DNA from: Rhizobium aethiopicum
Lineage (GTDB): Bacteria; Pseudomonadota; Alphaproteobacteria; Rhizobiales; Rhizobiaceae
Length of the DNA: 64,000 bases
Reading direction: 5' to 3'
Assembly: GCF_900094625.1 (NCBI RefSeq)
Contig: NZ_FMAJ01000009.1
Coordinates: 124,001-188,000, forward strand
Under the pieces are notes generated by a model. The model did not search any database, was not told the origin of the DNA, and saw only the letters and a program-made list of their open reading frames with translations. A program made the position numbers and the translations under genes. Shown piece after piece: positions 9,250 through 17,106 of this stretch (the first letter of the stretch is position 1; each line of letters begins with the position of its first letter).

Positions 9250-9564
9250 ATGCGCAAGATCGTGCTGGCCACGGCCGCCATGCTGACCATTTGCTCGACC
9301 GCCTTCGCACAGAGCACCGTCGTCGTCACCGACCCCGCACCAACCGGCTCCGTCGTCCTGCCCGGCGAGGTGCGGACCTATGTGATGGAGCAAAACACGC
9401 CATCCATCGTCTATGACGGCGAGATCACGGTCGGCGCAACGCTGCCGGATACGGTTGAAGTCCATACCGTGCCCAATGTCGACGGCTATGGCTACACCGT
9501 CATCAACGAGCGGCGCGTGATCGTCGAGCCGAAGACGCACCGCGTGATCCAGGTTCTCGAATAG
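9250..9564 (+). CDS. Small secreted DUF1236-type protein
   Basis: A 104-residue protein with a clear signal peptide (MRKIVLATAAMLTICSTAFA, cleaved before QSTVVV). The mature part ends in a short domain (GYGYTVINERRVIVEPKTHR) of the kind called DUF1236, common in small rhizobial periplasmic proteins of unknown function. GGAG at 9237-9240 is well spaced for ATG 9250; an upstream ATG at 9220 would put lysines before the signal peptide and lacks a comparable site. It is divergent from bcsN and convergent with the histidine kinase. Confidence 0.8.
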   Translation: MRKIVLATAAMLTICSTAFAQSTVVVTDPAPTGSVVLPGEVRTYVMEQNTPSIVYDGEITVGATLPDTVEVHTVPNVDGYGYTVINERRVIVEPKTHRVIQVLE

Positions 9565-9596
9565 GGGTTTGGGGGCTGGAGACGCGCATTGCGACT

Positions 9597-11243
9597 TCAC
9601 GTCCCCTCTTCTCCCGCTCTCACAGGCACGTTCAGGAGTTCGCGGATCTTATGGGCGAGTTGCTCCAGGCTGAAAGGCTTGGCGAGCAGCGAAACGCCGT
9701 GATCAAGCACACCATTGTGGACGATGGCGTTTCGAGTGTAGCCCGTCGTGTAAAGGATCCGGATCGCCGGCCATTTTTCTTGAACGGCATCGGCAAGCTG
9801 ACGTCCGCTCATCTGCGGCATAACGATATCGGTGAAGATCAGGTCGACGTCGCGATTCCCCTCCAGAAGCAGAAGCGCTTCCACGCCGCTTGCCGCTTGC
9901 AACACGGTGTAACCGAGTTCGTGCAGGCTTTCGGCGGTCATGGTGCGGACGTGCTCATCGTCCTCCACCACCAGGATAGTGTCGTTGACGCTTCCCTGGG
10001 GAATCGGTTGGGCGCCCGCGGCGGCAAGCCGAGCATCCGCCTTGCCGACATGCCGCGGCAGATAGATTTTCAGCGTCGTTCCCCGGTCGATCTCTGAATA
10101 GATCTTGATGTGGCCGCCGCTCTGCTTGATGTAGCCGTAGACTTGGCTCAATCCCAGACCGGTCCCCTTGCCGGGTCCTTTGGTGGTGTAAAACGGGTCG
10201 AAGGCGCGGTCGATTACATCGGGCGACATGCCGGTGCCAGTGTCGGTAATGCTGATCATCACATACTGGCCAGCCTCGACCTCCGAATGCATACGCGAAT
10301 ATCGCTCGTCAAGTTCGGTGTTGGCGGTCTCGATCGTCAGATGGCCACCGCCGGGCATGGCGTCGCGCGCATTGACGGCAAGATTCAGCATGGCGTTTTC
10401 GAGTTGGCTCAGATCCGCGAAAGTCGGCCAGAGGCCGCCAGCAAGCACCGTCTCGATCCGGATATGTTCGCCGAGCGTGCGCCGCAGCAACTCCGACATG
10501 CCGCCGACCAGCTTATTGACGTCGATGACCTCCGGGGCCAGTGGCTGCTGGCGCGAGAAGGCGAGAAGACGCGCGGTCAATACAGCGGCCCGCTGAGCTC
10601 CGTCTCTGGCATTCTGGAGGGAGTTCAGCAGGCGCGGATCTTCGTGCCCGGTCATCCGCCGCTGAGCGAGATCGAGGTTACCGATGATGATCGCCAGCAT
10701 GTTGTTGAAATCGTGGGCGACGCCGCCGGTAAGCTGACCGATGGTCTCCATCTTCTGCAGCTGGCGCACCTGTGCCTGGGCGGCGGCGTTCTCGTCCATC
10801 TCATGCCGGAGTTCGGCCGTGCGCTGGGCCACCGTCTCTTCAAGGCGCGCGTTGAAGCTGTTGAGTTCGCTGCGCAGGCGGCTCTGCCTGCTGTGGGCGG
10901 CAACAATCAACTCCATTAGGCCAACGATGATCACTGCATTGATGAAAAAGGTCGCAAGACCAATCCATTGACTGGCGCTTACCGGCCAGAAAACATCGTG
11001 GGGCTCGACGAAAAACTGCTGGACGATGAAACCGGCGAGCATGGCCGCCACAAGGCCCGGTCCGGCACCGCCCATGAAACTTGCGAGCAGGATCGCCGGA
11101 AGGAAGCTCAGGAACGGAAAACCGGAGAGATAGTCGCTGGCGGCAAGCCTCAGCAAAAAGGTCAGACCAACAAAGGCAACGGCCAACGGATAAGTAAAGC
11201 CCGGCCTGTGACGCAGCCAATCCGTGGCACTCAGAAAATCCAT
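9597..11243 (-). CDS. Membrane-bound hybrid sensor histidine kinase with C-terminal receiver
   Basis: A 548-residue two-component sensor. Residues about 17-115 form four or so membrane helices resembling the KdpD/DUF4118-type sensor bundle; a coiled-coil linker (120-165) leads to the dimerisation domain with phospho-acceptor His177 in GGVAHDFNN, then the ATP-binding domain (N box ENAMLNLAVNARDAM, G boxes DTGTGMS and GKGTGLGLS), and finally a receiver domain (about 421-540) with acidic pocket VVEDDE and phospho-accepting Asp472 in TDIVMPQ. ATG 11243 is preceded by AAGGGG; a longer start at 11294 lacks support. It is divergent from the single receiver gene at 11504, likely its partner. The signal sensed is unknown. 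Confidence 0.88.
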   Translation of the reverse strand: MDFLSATDWLRHRPGFTYPLAVAFVGLTFLLRLAASDYLSGFPFLSFLPAILLASFMGGAGPGLVAAMLAGFIVQQFFVEPHDVFWPVSASQWIGLATFFINAVIIVGLMELIVAAHSRQSRLRSELNSFNARLEETVAQRTAELRHEMDENAAAQAQVRQLQKMETIGQLTGGVAHDFNNMLAIIIGNLDLAQRRMTGHEDPRLLNSLQNARDGAQRAAVLTARLLAFSRQQPLAPEVIDVNKLVGGMSELLRRTLGEHIRIETVLAGGLWPTFADLSQLENAMLNLAVNARDAMPGGGHLTIETANTELDERYSRMHSEVEAGQYVMISITDTGTGMSPDVIDRAFDPFYTTKGPGKGTGLGLSQVYGYIKQSGGHIKIYSEIDRGTTLKIYLPRHVGKADARLAAAGAQPIPQGSVNDTILVVEDDEHVRTMTAESLHELGYTVLQAASGVEALLLLEGNRDVDLIFTDIVMPQMSGRQLADAVQEKWPAIRILYTTGYTRNAIVHNGVLDHGVSLLAKPFSLEQLAHKIRELLNVPVRAGEEGT

Positions 11244-11364
11244 CCCACACCCCTTATCGGCCGTCGCGGAGACGGCATCCAAGCTTTTGCACATCGAATT
11301 TCGCCGGGCAATATGCTGTTTCCAAAGCGCGGCACGATCTTTCGGATTCGCTTGCTGCGTCTTA

Positions 11365-11428
11365 AGCTTTTATGTTTACACATGTCGGCGTCGCAAAACT
11401 GCTGCACTGTTTTGCGCGACAGGCTTTA
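11365..11428. repeat. Rhizobial mosaic intergenic repeat, copy A
   Basis: This stretch (CATGTCG...CAAAACTGCTGCAC...TTTTG...CTTTA) aligns with the parts of copies at 43588-43690 and 59133-59230 that contain ATGTCG, AACCGCTGC and a TGCATTA-like end. CAAAAC and GTTTTG form a local stem. It lies in the divergent promoter region between the histidine kinase and the response regulator, so it may affect transcript structure there. Confidence 0.55.
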
Positions 11429-11503
11429 CCACCGTTGCGGGTCGCGTCTTGACGCGCTTGGCAAGCGGTCCACATAAATCTTCGTGCCCGGCAAGGGGAA
11501 TGG

Positions 11504-11863
11504 GTGGACGGGATCATGAAAGACATATTCATCGTCGAGGACGATGCGCTGATCGCCATGTTGCTCGAGGACATGCTCAGCGATCTCGGCTATCGGGTTT
11601 GCGCGAGCGCTCCCGATCTGGAACGAGCACTTGCAACCGCCAGGGACACGGAGTTCGATGCCGCGATCCTCGACGTCTCCCTCGCCGGCCGCAGCTCGCT
11701 GCCGGTCGCCAAGCTGCTCGATGAGCGCGGCAAACCCTATCTCTACGCAACGGGTTATGGCAGCGCACCGGAAGGCAGCAGCCCCAGCGCGCTGCCTGTG
11801 CTGCGAAAGCCGTTCCAGCTCAGCGAGCTCGAACAGGCGATGAAGCAGCTTACGGAAACCTGA
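11504..11863 (+). CDS. Single-domain CheY-like response regulator
   Basis: A 119-residue receiver domain with no output domain: acidic pair in FIVEDD (about residues 9-14), phospho-accepting Asp57 in AILDVSL, Thr/Ser near YATGYGS and conserved Lys in LRKPFQ. I use GTG 11504 because AAGGGGA ends about 5 bases before it; ATG 11516 is an alternative that still keeps the whole domain. It is divergent from the hybrid kinase, which could phosphorylate it directly. It converges on merR with only 4 bases between the stops. Confidence 0.85.
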   Translation: MDGIMKDIFIVEDDALIAMLLEDMLSDLGYRVCASAPDLERALATARDTEFDAAILDVSLAGRSSLPVAKLLDERGKPYLYATGYGSAPEGSSPSALPVLRKPFQLSELEQAMKQLTET

Positions 11864-11867
11864 ACAT

Positions 11868-12410
11868 TCAGCGCACCTGATCGAGCAAACGCTTGCATTC
11901 CAGGAGGTCGTAAAGGGCCTCCTGAAGCAGCGCCCTGTCTTCCTTGCCGACGCTCGATTTGCCGATCGAGACTTCCGGCTGCTCGTCATCGCCGGCGACG
12001 AAATTGAAGAACCGGCGGGTAATCGGCGGCTTGGCGCGGCCGACAATCTGGTCCTCTTCGGCCATGCCGACACGCGGTTCCCCTGCGCCCATTTCCTGCG
12101 CGCCCGAGGCAAGCGCCTCGACGCTGGCAAGGTCGCCGTGGCCGACCGAGACGACGAACTTGTTGCCGTTGGTCTTTAGAAGCTTCTGCACGCCTTTGAT
12201 CGTATAGCCGTGATCGTAGAGCAAATGTCGGATGCCCTTGAGGAGGTCGACGTCCTCCGGCCGGTAGTAACGACGTCCGCCGCCACGCTTCATCGGCTTT
12301 ATCTGAGGGAAACGCGTTTCCCAGAAGCGCAGCACATGCTGCGGCAGATCAAGATCGTCTGCGACTTCGCTGATGGTGCGGAAGGCATCGGGGCTCTTGT
12401 CCAACGTCAT
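11868..12410 (-). CDS. MerR-family transcriptional regulator
   Basis: A 180-residue regulator with an N-terminal winged-helix MerR domain: FRTISEVADDLDLPQHVLRFWETRF (about residues 9-33, helix-turn-helix) followed by RRYYRPEDVDLLKGIRHLL and the wing GYTIKGVQKLL. The remainder has no metal-binding cysteine signature, so it is not an obvious metal sensor. It is the last gene after fabH and ihfA, an order conserved in rhizobia, but its regulatory targets are unknown. ATG 12410 fits the domain start; an upstream start at 12455 has no ribosome-binding site. Confidence 0.88.
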   Translation of the reverse strand: MTLDKSPDAFRTISEVADDLDLPQHVLRFWETRFPQIKPMKRGGGRRYYRPEDVDLLKGIRHLLYDHGYTIKGVQKLLKTNGNKFVVSVGHGDLASVEALASGAQEMGAGEPRVGMAEEDQIVGRAKPPITRRFFNFVAGDDEQPEVSIGKSSVGKEDRALLQEALYDLLECKRLLDQVR

Positions 12411-12560
12411 ACTGCTACGCAACCTCGCAGGCTCGATCCAACGGCGACTCATCATATTTCAAAGGTTTGGCGCCGACAATTCAAGTCATGTATCGACGTT
12501 GCGCACAGGGGATGGACCAGTGCGAGAAAAAAAGCCGTTCCGAGAAGAGGAAGTCCGATA

Positions 12561-12899
12561 TCAGGGAGCCGGATTCTGCGGCTTCAGCTTGACCTTGCGG
12601 GAGACATGCGCCTTGAGGATGCGCGTCTTCAGCACGTTCGAAGCCTTAAAGGTCATCACCCGTCGGGGAGAGATCGGAACCTCCTCGCCGGTCTTCGGGT
12701 TGCGGCCGATCCGCTCGTTCTTATCTCGAACCTGAAAAGTGGCGAAGGAGGAAAGTTTGACGGTTTCGCCACGCACGATGGCGTTGCAGATTTCGTCGAT
12801 GACGGTTTCCACAAGTTCGGCGGATTCGGTCCGGGAAAGGCCAACCTTTCGGAAAACGGATTCCGCCAGGTCTGCTCGCGTCACTGTTTTTCCGGTCAT
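12561..12899 (-). CDS. ihfA: Integration host factor alpha subunit
   Basis: A 112-residue DNA-bending protein of the HU/IHF family. The body reads TVTRADLAESVFRKVGLSR, then ETVKLSSFATFQVRDKNERIGRNPKTGEEVPI, which includes the beta-arm tip GRNPKTGE with the intercalating proline, and it has the alpha-type C-terminal tail. IHF pairs with a beta subunit encoded elsewhere and bends DNA at promoters and recombination sites. ATG 12899 is chosen because GGGGA lies just upstream; the in-frame ATG at 12914 overlaps this site. It lies downstream of fabH in the plsX-fabH-ihfA cluster. Confidence 0.93.
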   Translation of the reverse strand: MTGKTVTRADLAESVFRKVGLSRTESAELVETVIDEICNAIVRGETVKLSSFATFQVRDKNERIGRNPKTGEEVPISPRRVMTFKASNVLKTRILKAHVSRKVKLKPQNPAP

Positions 12900-13005
12900 G
12901 GTTTCCCCGCCCATTACAAAATATTTTTTGAAAGCGAACGAAGAGTATTTGTCTTGCGCCTCACGGTCAAGCTCTTGTTCGCCGCCAGTTTTTTAGGATT
13001 CGTGC

Positions 13006-13977
13006 TTACCAGCGCAGGAGAACGGCGCCCCAGGTGAAGCCGCCGCCCATCGCTTCGAGCATCACGAGGTCGCCCTTCTTGATGCGGCCGTCGCCGGCGG
13101 CGGCCGCAAGCGCGAGCGGGATCGAGGCGGCCGAGGTATTGCCGTGCAGATCGACGGTGACGACGACCTTGTCCGCATCAATGTTCAGCTTCTTCGCCGA
13201 ACCGTCGATGATTCGGCGATTTGCCTGGTGCGGCACAAGCCAGTCGAGATCGTCGGCCGTGGTACCGGTCGAATCGAAGGCCGCCTGGATCACATCGGTG
13301 ATCATGCCGACCGCGTATTTGAAGACTTCGCGGCCCTCCATGCGCAGCTTGCCGACGGTTCCCGTGCTCGACGGCCCGCCATCGACATAGAGCTTGTCCT
13401 TGTGCGAGCCGTCGGAGCGCAGATGCGCGGTCAGCACGCCGCGATCGGCAGATGTCCCCTCGCCTTCGGCAGCTTCGAGCACGATTGCGCCGGCACCGTC
13501 GCCGAAAAGCACGCAAGTGGTGCGGTCGTTCCAGTCGAGGATGCGCGAAAAAGTCTCCGCGCCGATGACGAGAACACGCTTCGCCAAACCGCCGCGGATA
13601 TAGGCATCGGCGGTTGTGACCGCATAGACGAAACCGGTGCAGACGGCCTGGACGTCGAAGGCAAAGCCGTGGCTCATGCCGAGACGGCTCTGGATGTTGA
13701 CCGAGGTTGCCGGAAAGGTGTTGTCAGGGGTCGAGGTGGCGCAGATGATAAGATCGATATCGGCGGGCGTCAGGCCGCCATTGGCAAGGGCCGCGCGCGC
13801 GGCGGCCTCGCCGAGCGAGGCGGTCGTCTCGTCATCGCCGGCAACATAACGCTGACGAATGCCGGTGCGCTGGACGATCCATTCGTCGGATGTGTCGACG
13901 ATGGCCTCCATGTCACTATTGGTCATCACGCGCTTCGGAAGTGCGGCTCCGAACCCGCGAACCACTGAACGGATCAT
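13006..13977 (-). CDS. fabH: 3-oxoacyl-ACP synthase III (FabH)
   Basis: The condensing enzyme that starts fatty-acid synthesis by joining an acyl-CoA to malonyl-ACP. The 323-residue protein has the thiolase fold with catalytic Cys113 (QAVCTGF), His250 (LVPHQANRR) and Asn280 (DLHGNTS), and the C-terminal GGGFTWGA loop. ATG 13977 gives the family-typical start (IRSVVRGFGAALP). An upstream ATG at 14001 overlaps the plsX stop as ATGA and would add eight residues; translational coupling makes that start possible. Cytosolic; pairs functionally with the neighbouring plsX. Confidence 0.95.
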   Translation of the reverse strand: MIRSVVRGFGAALPKRVMTNSDMEAIVDTSDEWIVQRTGIRQRYVAGDDETTASLGEAAARAALANGGLTPADIDLIICATSTPDNTFPATSVNIQSRLGMSHGFAFDVQAVCTGFVYAVTTADAYIRGGLAKRVLVIGAETFSRILDWNDRTTCVLFGDGAGAIVLEAAEGEGTSADRGVLTAHLRSDGSHKDKLYVDGGPSSTGTVGKLRMEGREVFKYAVGMITDVIQAAFDSTGTTADDLDWLVPHQANRRIIDGSAKKLNIDADKVVVTVDLHGNTSAASIPLALAAAAGDGRIKKGDLVMLEAMGGGFTWGAVLLRW

Positions 13978-13997
13978 ATTCGATTGAACCCCATCAC

Positions 13998-15044
13998 TCA
14001 TGCAGCTTCCGGGCCCATCGGGGGCAAGCGCTTGGCATGATATTTCTTAAGATCGTTTTCTATTTTCTGATTGAGGCCGTTCTTAGCCATGTCGTAGCCG
14101 ACTTCGATAGCCGCAGCGATACCTTCGGCATTGGCCCCGCCGTGGCTCTTGATGACGATACCGTTCAGACCGAGAAACACGCCGCCGTTGACCTTGCTCG
14201 GGTCGAGCTTCTCACGCAGCATGTCGAAAGCGCTTTTGGCGAAAAGATAGCCGATACGGGCGAGCAGGGTGCGAGACATGGCGGCGCGCAGATATTCGGC
14301 AATCTGCTTGGCAGTGCCTTCGGCGGTCTTCAACGCGATATTGCCGGAAAACCCTTCGGTGACGACGACGTCGACCGTACCCTTGCCGAGATCGTTACCC
14401 TCGACGAAGCCGGAATATTCGAGCGAATCGATGTTCGCCTCGCGAAGCAGCCGGCCGGCTTCCTTGACCTCTTCCTGGCCCTTCACCTCTTCTACTCCGA
14501 CGTTCAGCAGACCGATCGTCGGACGTTCGATCTCGAAAAGTGCGCGCGCCATGGCGCCGCCCATCAGGGCGAAATCCATCAATTGCTGCGCATCGGCGCC
14601 GATCGTCGCACCGACATCGAGCACGATGCTCTCGCCCTTCAGCGTCGGCCAGATCGCCGCGATCGCCGGGCGCTCGATATTGGCCATCGTGCGAAGACAG
14701 AATTTCGCCATCGCCATCAGCGCACCGGTATTGCCGGCCGAGACCGCGACATCGGCATCGCCCGTCTTCACCGCCTCGATCGAGCGCCACATGGTGGAGA
14801 CATAGCGGCCGCGGCGCAACGCCTGGCTCGGCTTTTCTTCCATGCTGACTGCAAGCTCACAGTCGTGAAAGACCGATTTTTCCTTAAGTTTCGGAAACTT
14901 GGCGAGAATAGGATCGCATTGTTCCTTAAGCCCGTAGAAAACGAAGGAAATATCGGGATGCCGATCCAACGCCTTGGCGGCGCCGGGGATGACAACCTGG
15001 GGACCAAAGTCGCCACCCATGAGGTCGAGAGATATTCTGATCAC
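13998..15044 (-). CDS. plsX: Phosphate acyltransferase PlsX
   Basis: PlsX converts acyl-ACP to acyl-phosphate, the donor for the first acylation of glycerol-3-phosphate in phospholipid synthesis. The 348-residue protein opens with IRISLDLMGGDFGP, carries the SAGNTGALMA region and ends with a helical region (GANAEGIAAAIEVGYDM). The best start is GTG 15044, with AGGGA just upstream and exactly at the conserved N-terminus; an in-frame ATG at 15146 would add 34 residues without family character. It sits between the DUF177 gene and fabH. Many bacteria have rpmF (L32) between DUF177 and plsX; here the 98-base gap is too short for it. Confidence 0.93.
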   Translation of the reverse strand: MIRISLDLMGGDFGPQVVIPGAAKALDRHPDISFVFYGLKEQCDPILAKFPKLKEKSVFHDCELAVSMEEKPSQALRRGRYVSTMWRSIEAVKTGDADVAVSAGNTGALMAMAKFCLRTMANIERPAIAAIWPTLKGESIVLDVGATIGADAQQLMDFALMGGAMARALFEIERPTIGLLNVGVEEVKGQEEVKEAGRLLREANIDSLEYSGFVEGNDLGKGTVDVVVTEGFSGNIALKTAEGTAKQIAEYLRAAMSRTLLARIGYLFAKSAFDMLREKLDPSKVNGGVFLGLNGIVIKSHGGANAEGIAAAIEVGYDMAKNGLNQKIENDLKKYHAKRLPPMGPEAA

Positions 15045-15142
15045 GCGTCCCTGATCCTTCTTTTCGCCGATGGCGAAATTTGGGCCAAAATACCGGTTTT
15101 GGCGTCGCATACAACTGAATTGTGTCAAACGCCAGAGAGGCT

Positions 15143-15697
15143 TCAATCCTTTTTCCAGTCCTTAAGGACCGCGAAAGCGGAAGGCTTTTTATCGTTCTCG
15201 CCGCTATCCTCGATATGACCTTCGAACTCGACGTCTTGCTTGCGCGGATAGGGGTCGATCGCAAGAGCGGCGAATTCCGCGACCACCGCGCCGGCGTCGA
15301 TCGTATCGCCGACAAAGGGTTCAGGCAGATCAGGACCATCGGGGTCGAGCAGCATCTCGCCGGCGTCATTGCCGGGCTGACGGGCAAGCTTGGAGCCCTC
15401 AGGCACGAAGATCTGCTCGAAGCTTTCGTCGATCATGGCTTCGACCGGTTCCAGCGTCACGACGCAGGACTGGACGATCTTCGCCTGCACGCGACCTTTG
15501 ACGCGCACGCCGTCGCGCTTCCAGCGGGCAATCTGCAGGTCGGCACTGAGACCGTCGACGGAGACGACGCTCCAGGTCTCGGCAAGCGCCTTCAACTCGC
15601 CGGAGTCGGCCTCGATATGGACCTCGACGGGGTTGGCGGAGATATGACCGACCTTGACGCGATAGGAGAATGGAACATCGTCCGGATCGTTTTTCAT
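15143..15697 (-). CDS. DUF177/YceD-family protein
   Basis: A 184-residue acidic protein of the YceD (DUF177) family, linked in other bacteria to accumulation of 23S rRNA and to ribosomal protein L32. Features seen are VQSCVVTLEPVEAMIDESF, the two-strand core with a conserved Cys, and the acidic C-terminal region GAVVAEFAALAIDPYPR typical of the family. GAAGGAGG directly precedes ATG 15697. It follows the cytochrome-complex chaperone gene by 11 bases and leads into plsX, so it is probably co-transcribed with both. Confidence 0.87.
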   Translation of the reverse strand: MKNDPDDVPFSYRVKVGHISANPVEVHIEADSGELKALAETWSVVSVDGLSADLQIARWKRDGVRVKGRVQAKIVQSCVVTLEPVEAMIDESFEQIFVPEGSKLARQPGNDAGEMLLDPDGPDLPEPFVGDTIDAGAVVAEFAALAIDPYPRKQDVEFEGHIEDSGENDKKPSAFAVLKDWKKD

Positions 15698-15708
15698 AGT
15701 TTCCTCCT

Positions 15709-16257
15709 TCAGGCGACCGGTGGGCAGGCGACCGGCGGCAGCGTTGCCGAGCCGCCGGCAATCATCTCTTCCGGAACGGCCGACAGATGAGCTTCCGCGG
15801 CCACCATCCAAGCGGCAAGGCCGGACATATCGGCCGGCGCCTGGCTTTCGGGGTAGATATTGCGCTGTAGGGCGAGAGCGAGCGCTTCGGGATCGCTGGT
15901 ATCCATCGCCTTCGAGTAGGCTTCGAGCCGGCCGTAGAACATGCCGGCGAGCTTCTTCATGCGTTTCGGCACGCTGTTGTCGCCGATGCCGAGTTCGCGA
16001 ATCGAATAGTCGATATCCTGGAAGAAGGCGTCGACGATCTCCTGGGCGATTTCCTGGCCGCTGACGGCTGAGGCGCGCGTGCGCCGAAAAAACAGAATCA
16101 TGACGATCGACAGCATTTCGAAACGGCCCATGACCGTATCCGGTACATTGAGCCGCTCGTAAAGATCGGGCATGCGCGCGGCCGCTGTCAGCGCCGCATA
16201 TTGCCTGTCGACGATCGCCTGATTGTTGTTTTTCTTGCGGAAGAGCCCGAAGATCAT
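15709..16257 (-). CDS. Ubiquinol-cytochrome c chaperone (CBP3/UQCC family)
   Basis: A 182-residue protein resembling the CBP3/UQCC1 chaperone family, which in mitochondria helps assemble cytochrome b of the bc1 complex. Visible are the N-terminal MIFGLFRKKNNNQ, YAALTAAARMPDLYERLNVPDTVMGRFEML, and the FFQDIDYSIRELGIGDNSVPKRMKKL core with the family pattern of an Asp-rich loop followed by basic residues. ATG 16257 is the natural start. An upstream in-frame start at 16464 would extend into the bamE promoter. It heads the DUF177-plsX-fabH transcription unit and is divergent from bamE. Confidence 0.85.
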   Translation of the reverse strand: MIFGLFRKKNNNQAIVDRQYAALTAAARMPDLYERLNVPDTVMGRFEMLSIVMILFFRRTRASAVSGQEIAQEIVDAFFQDIDYSIRELGIGDNSVPKRMKKLAGMFYGRLEAYSKAMDTSDPEALALALQRNIYPESQAPADMSGLAAWMVAAEAHLSAVPEEMIAGGSATLPPVACPPVA

Positions 16258-16501
16258 TGTTTTTTCCGGAAATGCCTCATTCTTCACGCCGGCTGGCGTC
16301 TGGCCTTGTTGCATGATTTCGAAAGCTGGTTTACCGAAGCAGGCGCGAATTGCAATGCCGGTCGTGGCCAGTTTCGGGACGACGCCTTCGAGGCGCCAGC
16401 GAAGCGAATTCGGGAAATTCGACCCGGAATGGCCACAATGGTTTTGCAGGAGGAAAGCGTGCAAGGCCCAAAATGGCTGCTATCGACACTCAAGGGAGTA
16501 G

Positions 16502-17035
16502 ATGTCGTTGAAGAAACGGTATTTCAAGTCTGACATGAAATTCTTCAGCAGCGCGGCCATTGCCTTCATAATCGCCTCCACATCAGCTCTTTCAGGCTGC
16601 CAGACCAGCACCGTGCTAAACGGCGGCTATGTCGTGGATCAGCAGTCGCTCGATCTCGTTCCGGAAGGTTCGAGCCGCGAACAGGTCCTGCTTTCGCTCG
16701 GCACGCCGTCGACGACGGCGACGTTCGACGGCGAGGTCTTCTATTATATCTCGCAGCGGCGCACGCGCGCTGTCGCCTTCCAGAAGCTCAAGGTCGTCGA
16801 CCAGACCGTTCTGGCCATCTATTTCGACAAGGAGGGCGTCGTCAGCCGGCGTGCCAACTATACGCTGCAGGACGGGAAGGTCTTCGATACGATCGGGCGC
16901 GTTACGCCGACCGGCGGCAAGGAACTCACCTTCCTTCAGCAGATGCTCTCCGGCGGCAGCGCAGCAAGTGCAGCCCGCAGCCTGTTCGGCGGCGGCGCCG
17001 GCGGAACGCCGCAGAATCCGAGCAGCCTGCGCTGA
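16502..17035 (+). CDS. bamE: Outer-membrane assembly lipoprotein BamE (OmlA/SmpA)
   Basis: A 177-residue lipoprotein with signal ending in the lipobox ALSGC (Cys33). The mature part carries the BamE fold: VVDQQSLDLVPEGSSREQVLLSLGTPS, FYYISQRRTRAVAFQKLKVVDQTVLAIYFD and a final strand. BamE is part of the Bam complex that inserts beta-barrel proteins such as the one encoded near 60 kb. AAGGGAG lies 4-9 bases before ATG 16502; ATG 16535 is an in-frame alternative that still retains the signal. A strong terminator follows at 17054. Confidence 0.9.
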   Translation: MSLKKRYFKSDMKFFSSAAIAFIIASTSALSGCQTSTVLNGGYVVDQQSLDLVPEGSSREQVLLSLGTPSTTATFDGEVFYYISQRRTRAVAFQKLKVVDQTVLAIYFDKEGVVSRRANYTLQDGKVFDTIGRVTPTGGKELTFLQQMLSGGSAASAARSLFGGGAGGTPQNPSSLR

Positions 17036-17053
17036 TCGGACAAGCTTCGAACG

Positions 17054-17087
17054 AAAAAACCCGCCGGAGCGCTCCGGCGGGTTTTTT
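17054..17087. terminator. Bidirectional intrinsic terminator between bamE and hppA
   Basis: A perfect inverted repeat with 17-base arms: six A, then CCCGCCGGAGC, meeting its exact complement and six T. The stem is GC-rich and has a T tract in both directions, so it can end transcription of bamE (plus) and hppA (minus), which converge here. Confidence 0.92.
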
Positions 17088-17106
17088 GATTCGCCAAGCG
17101 CCATTT

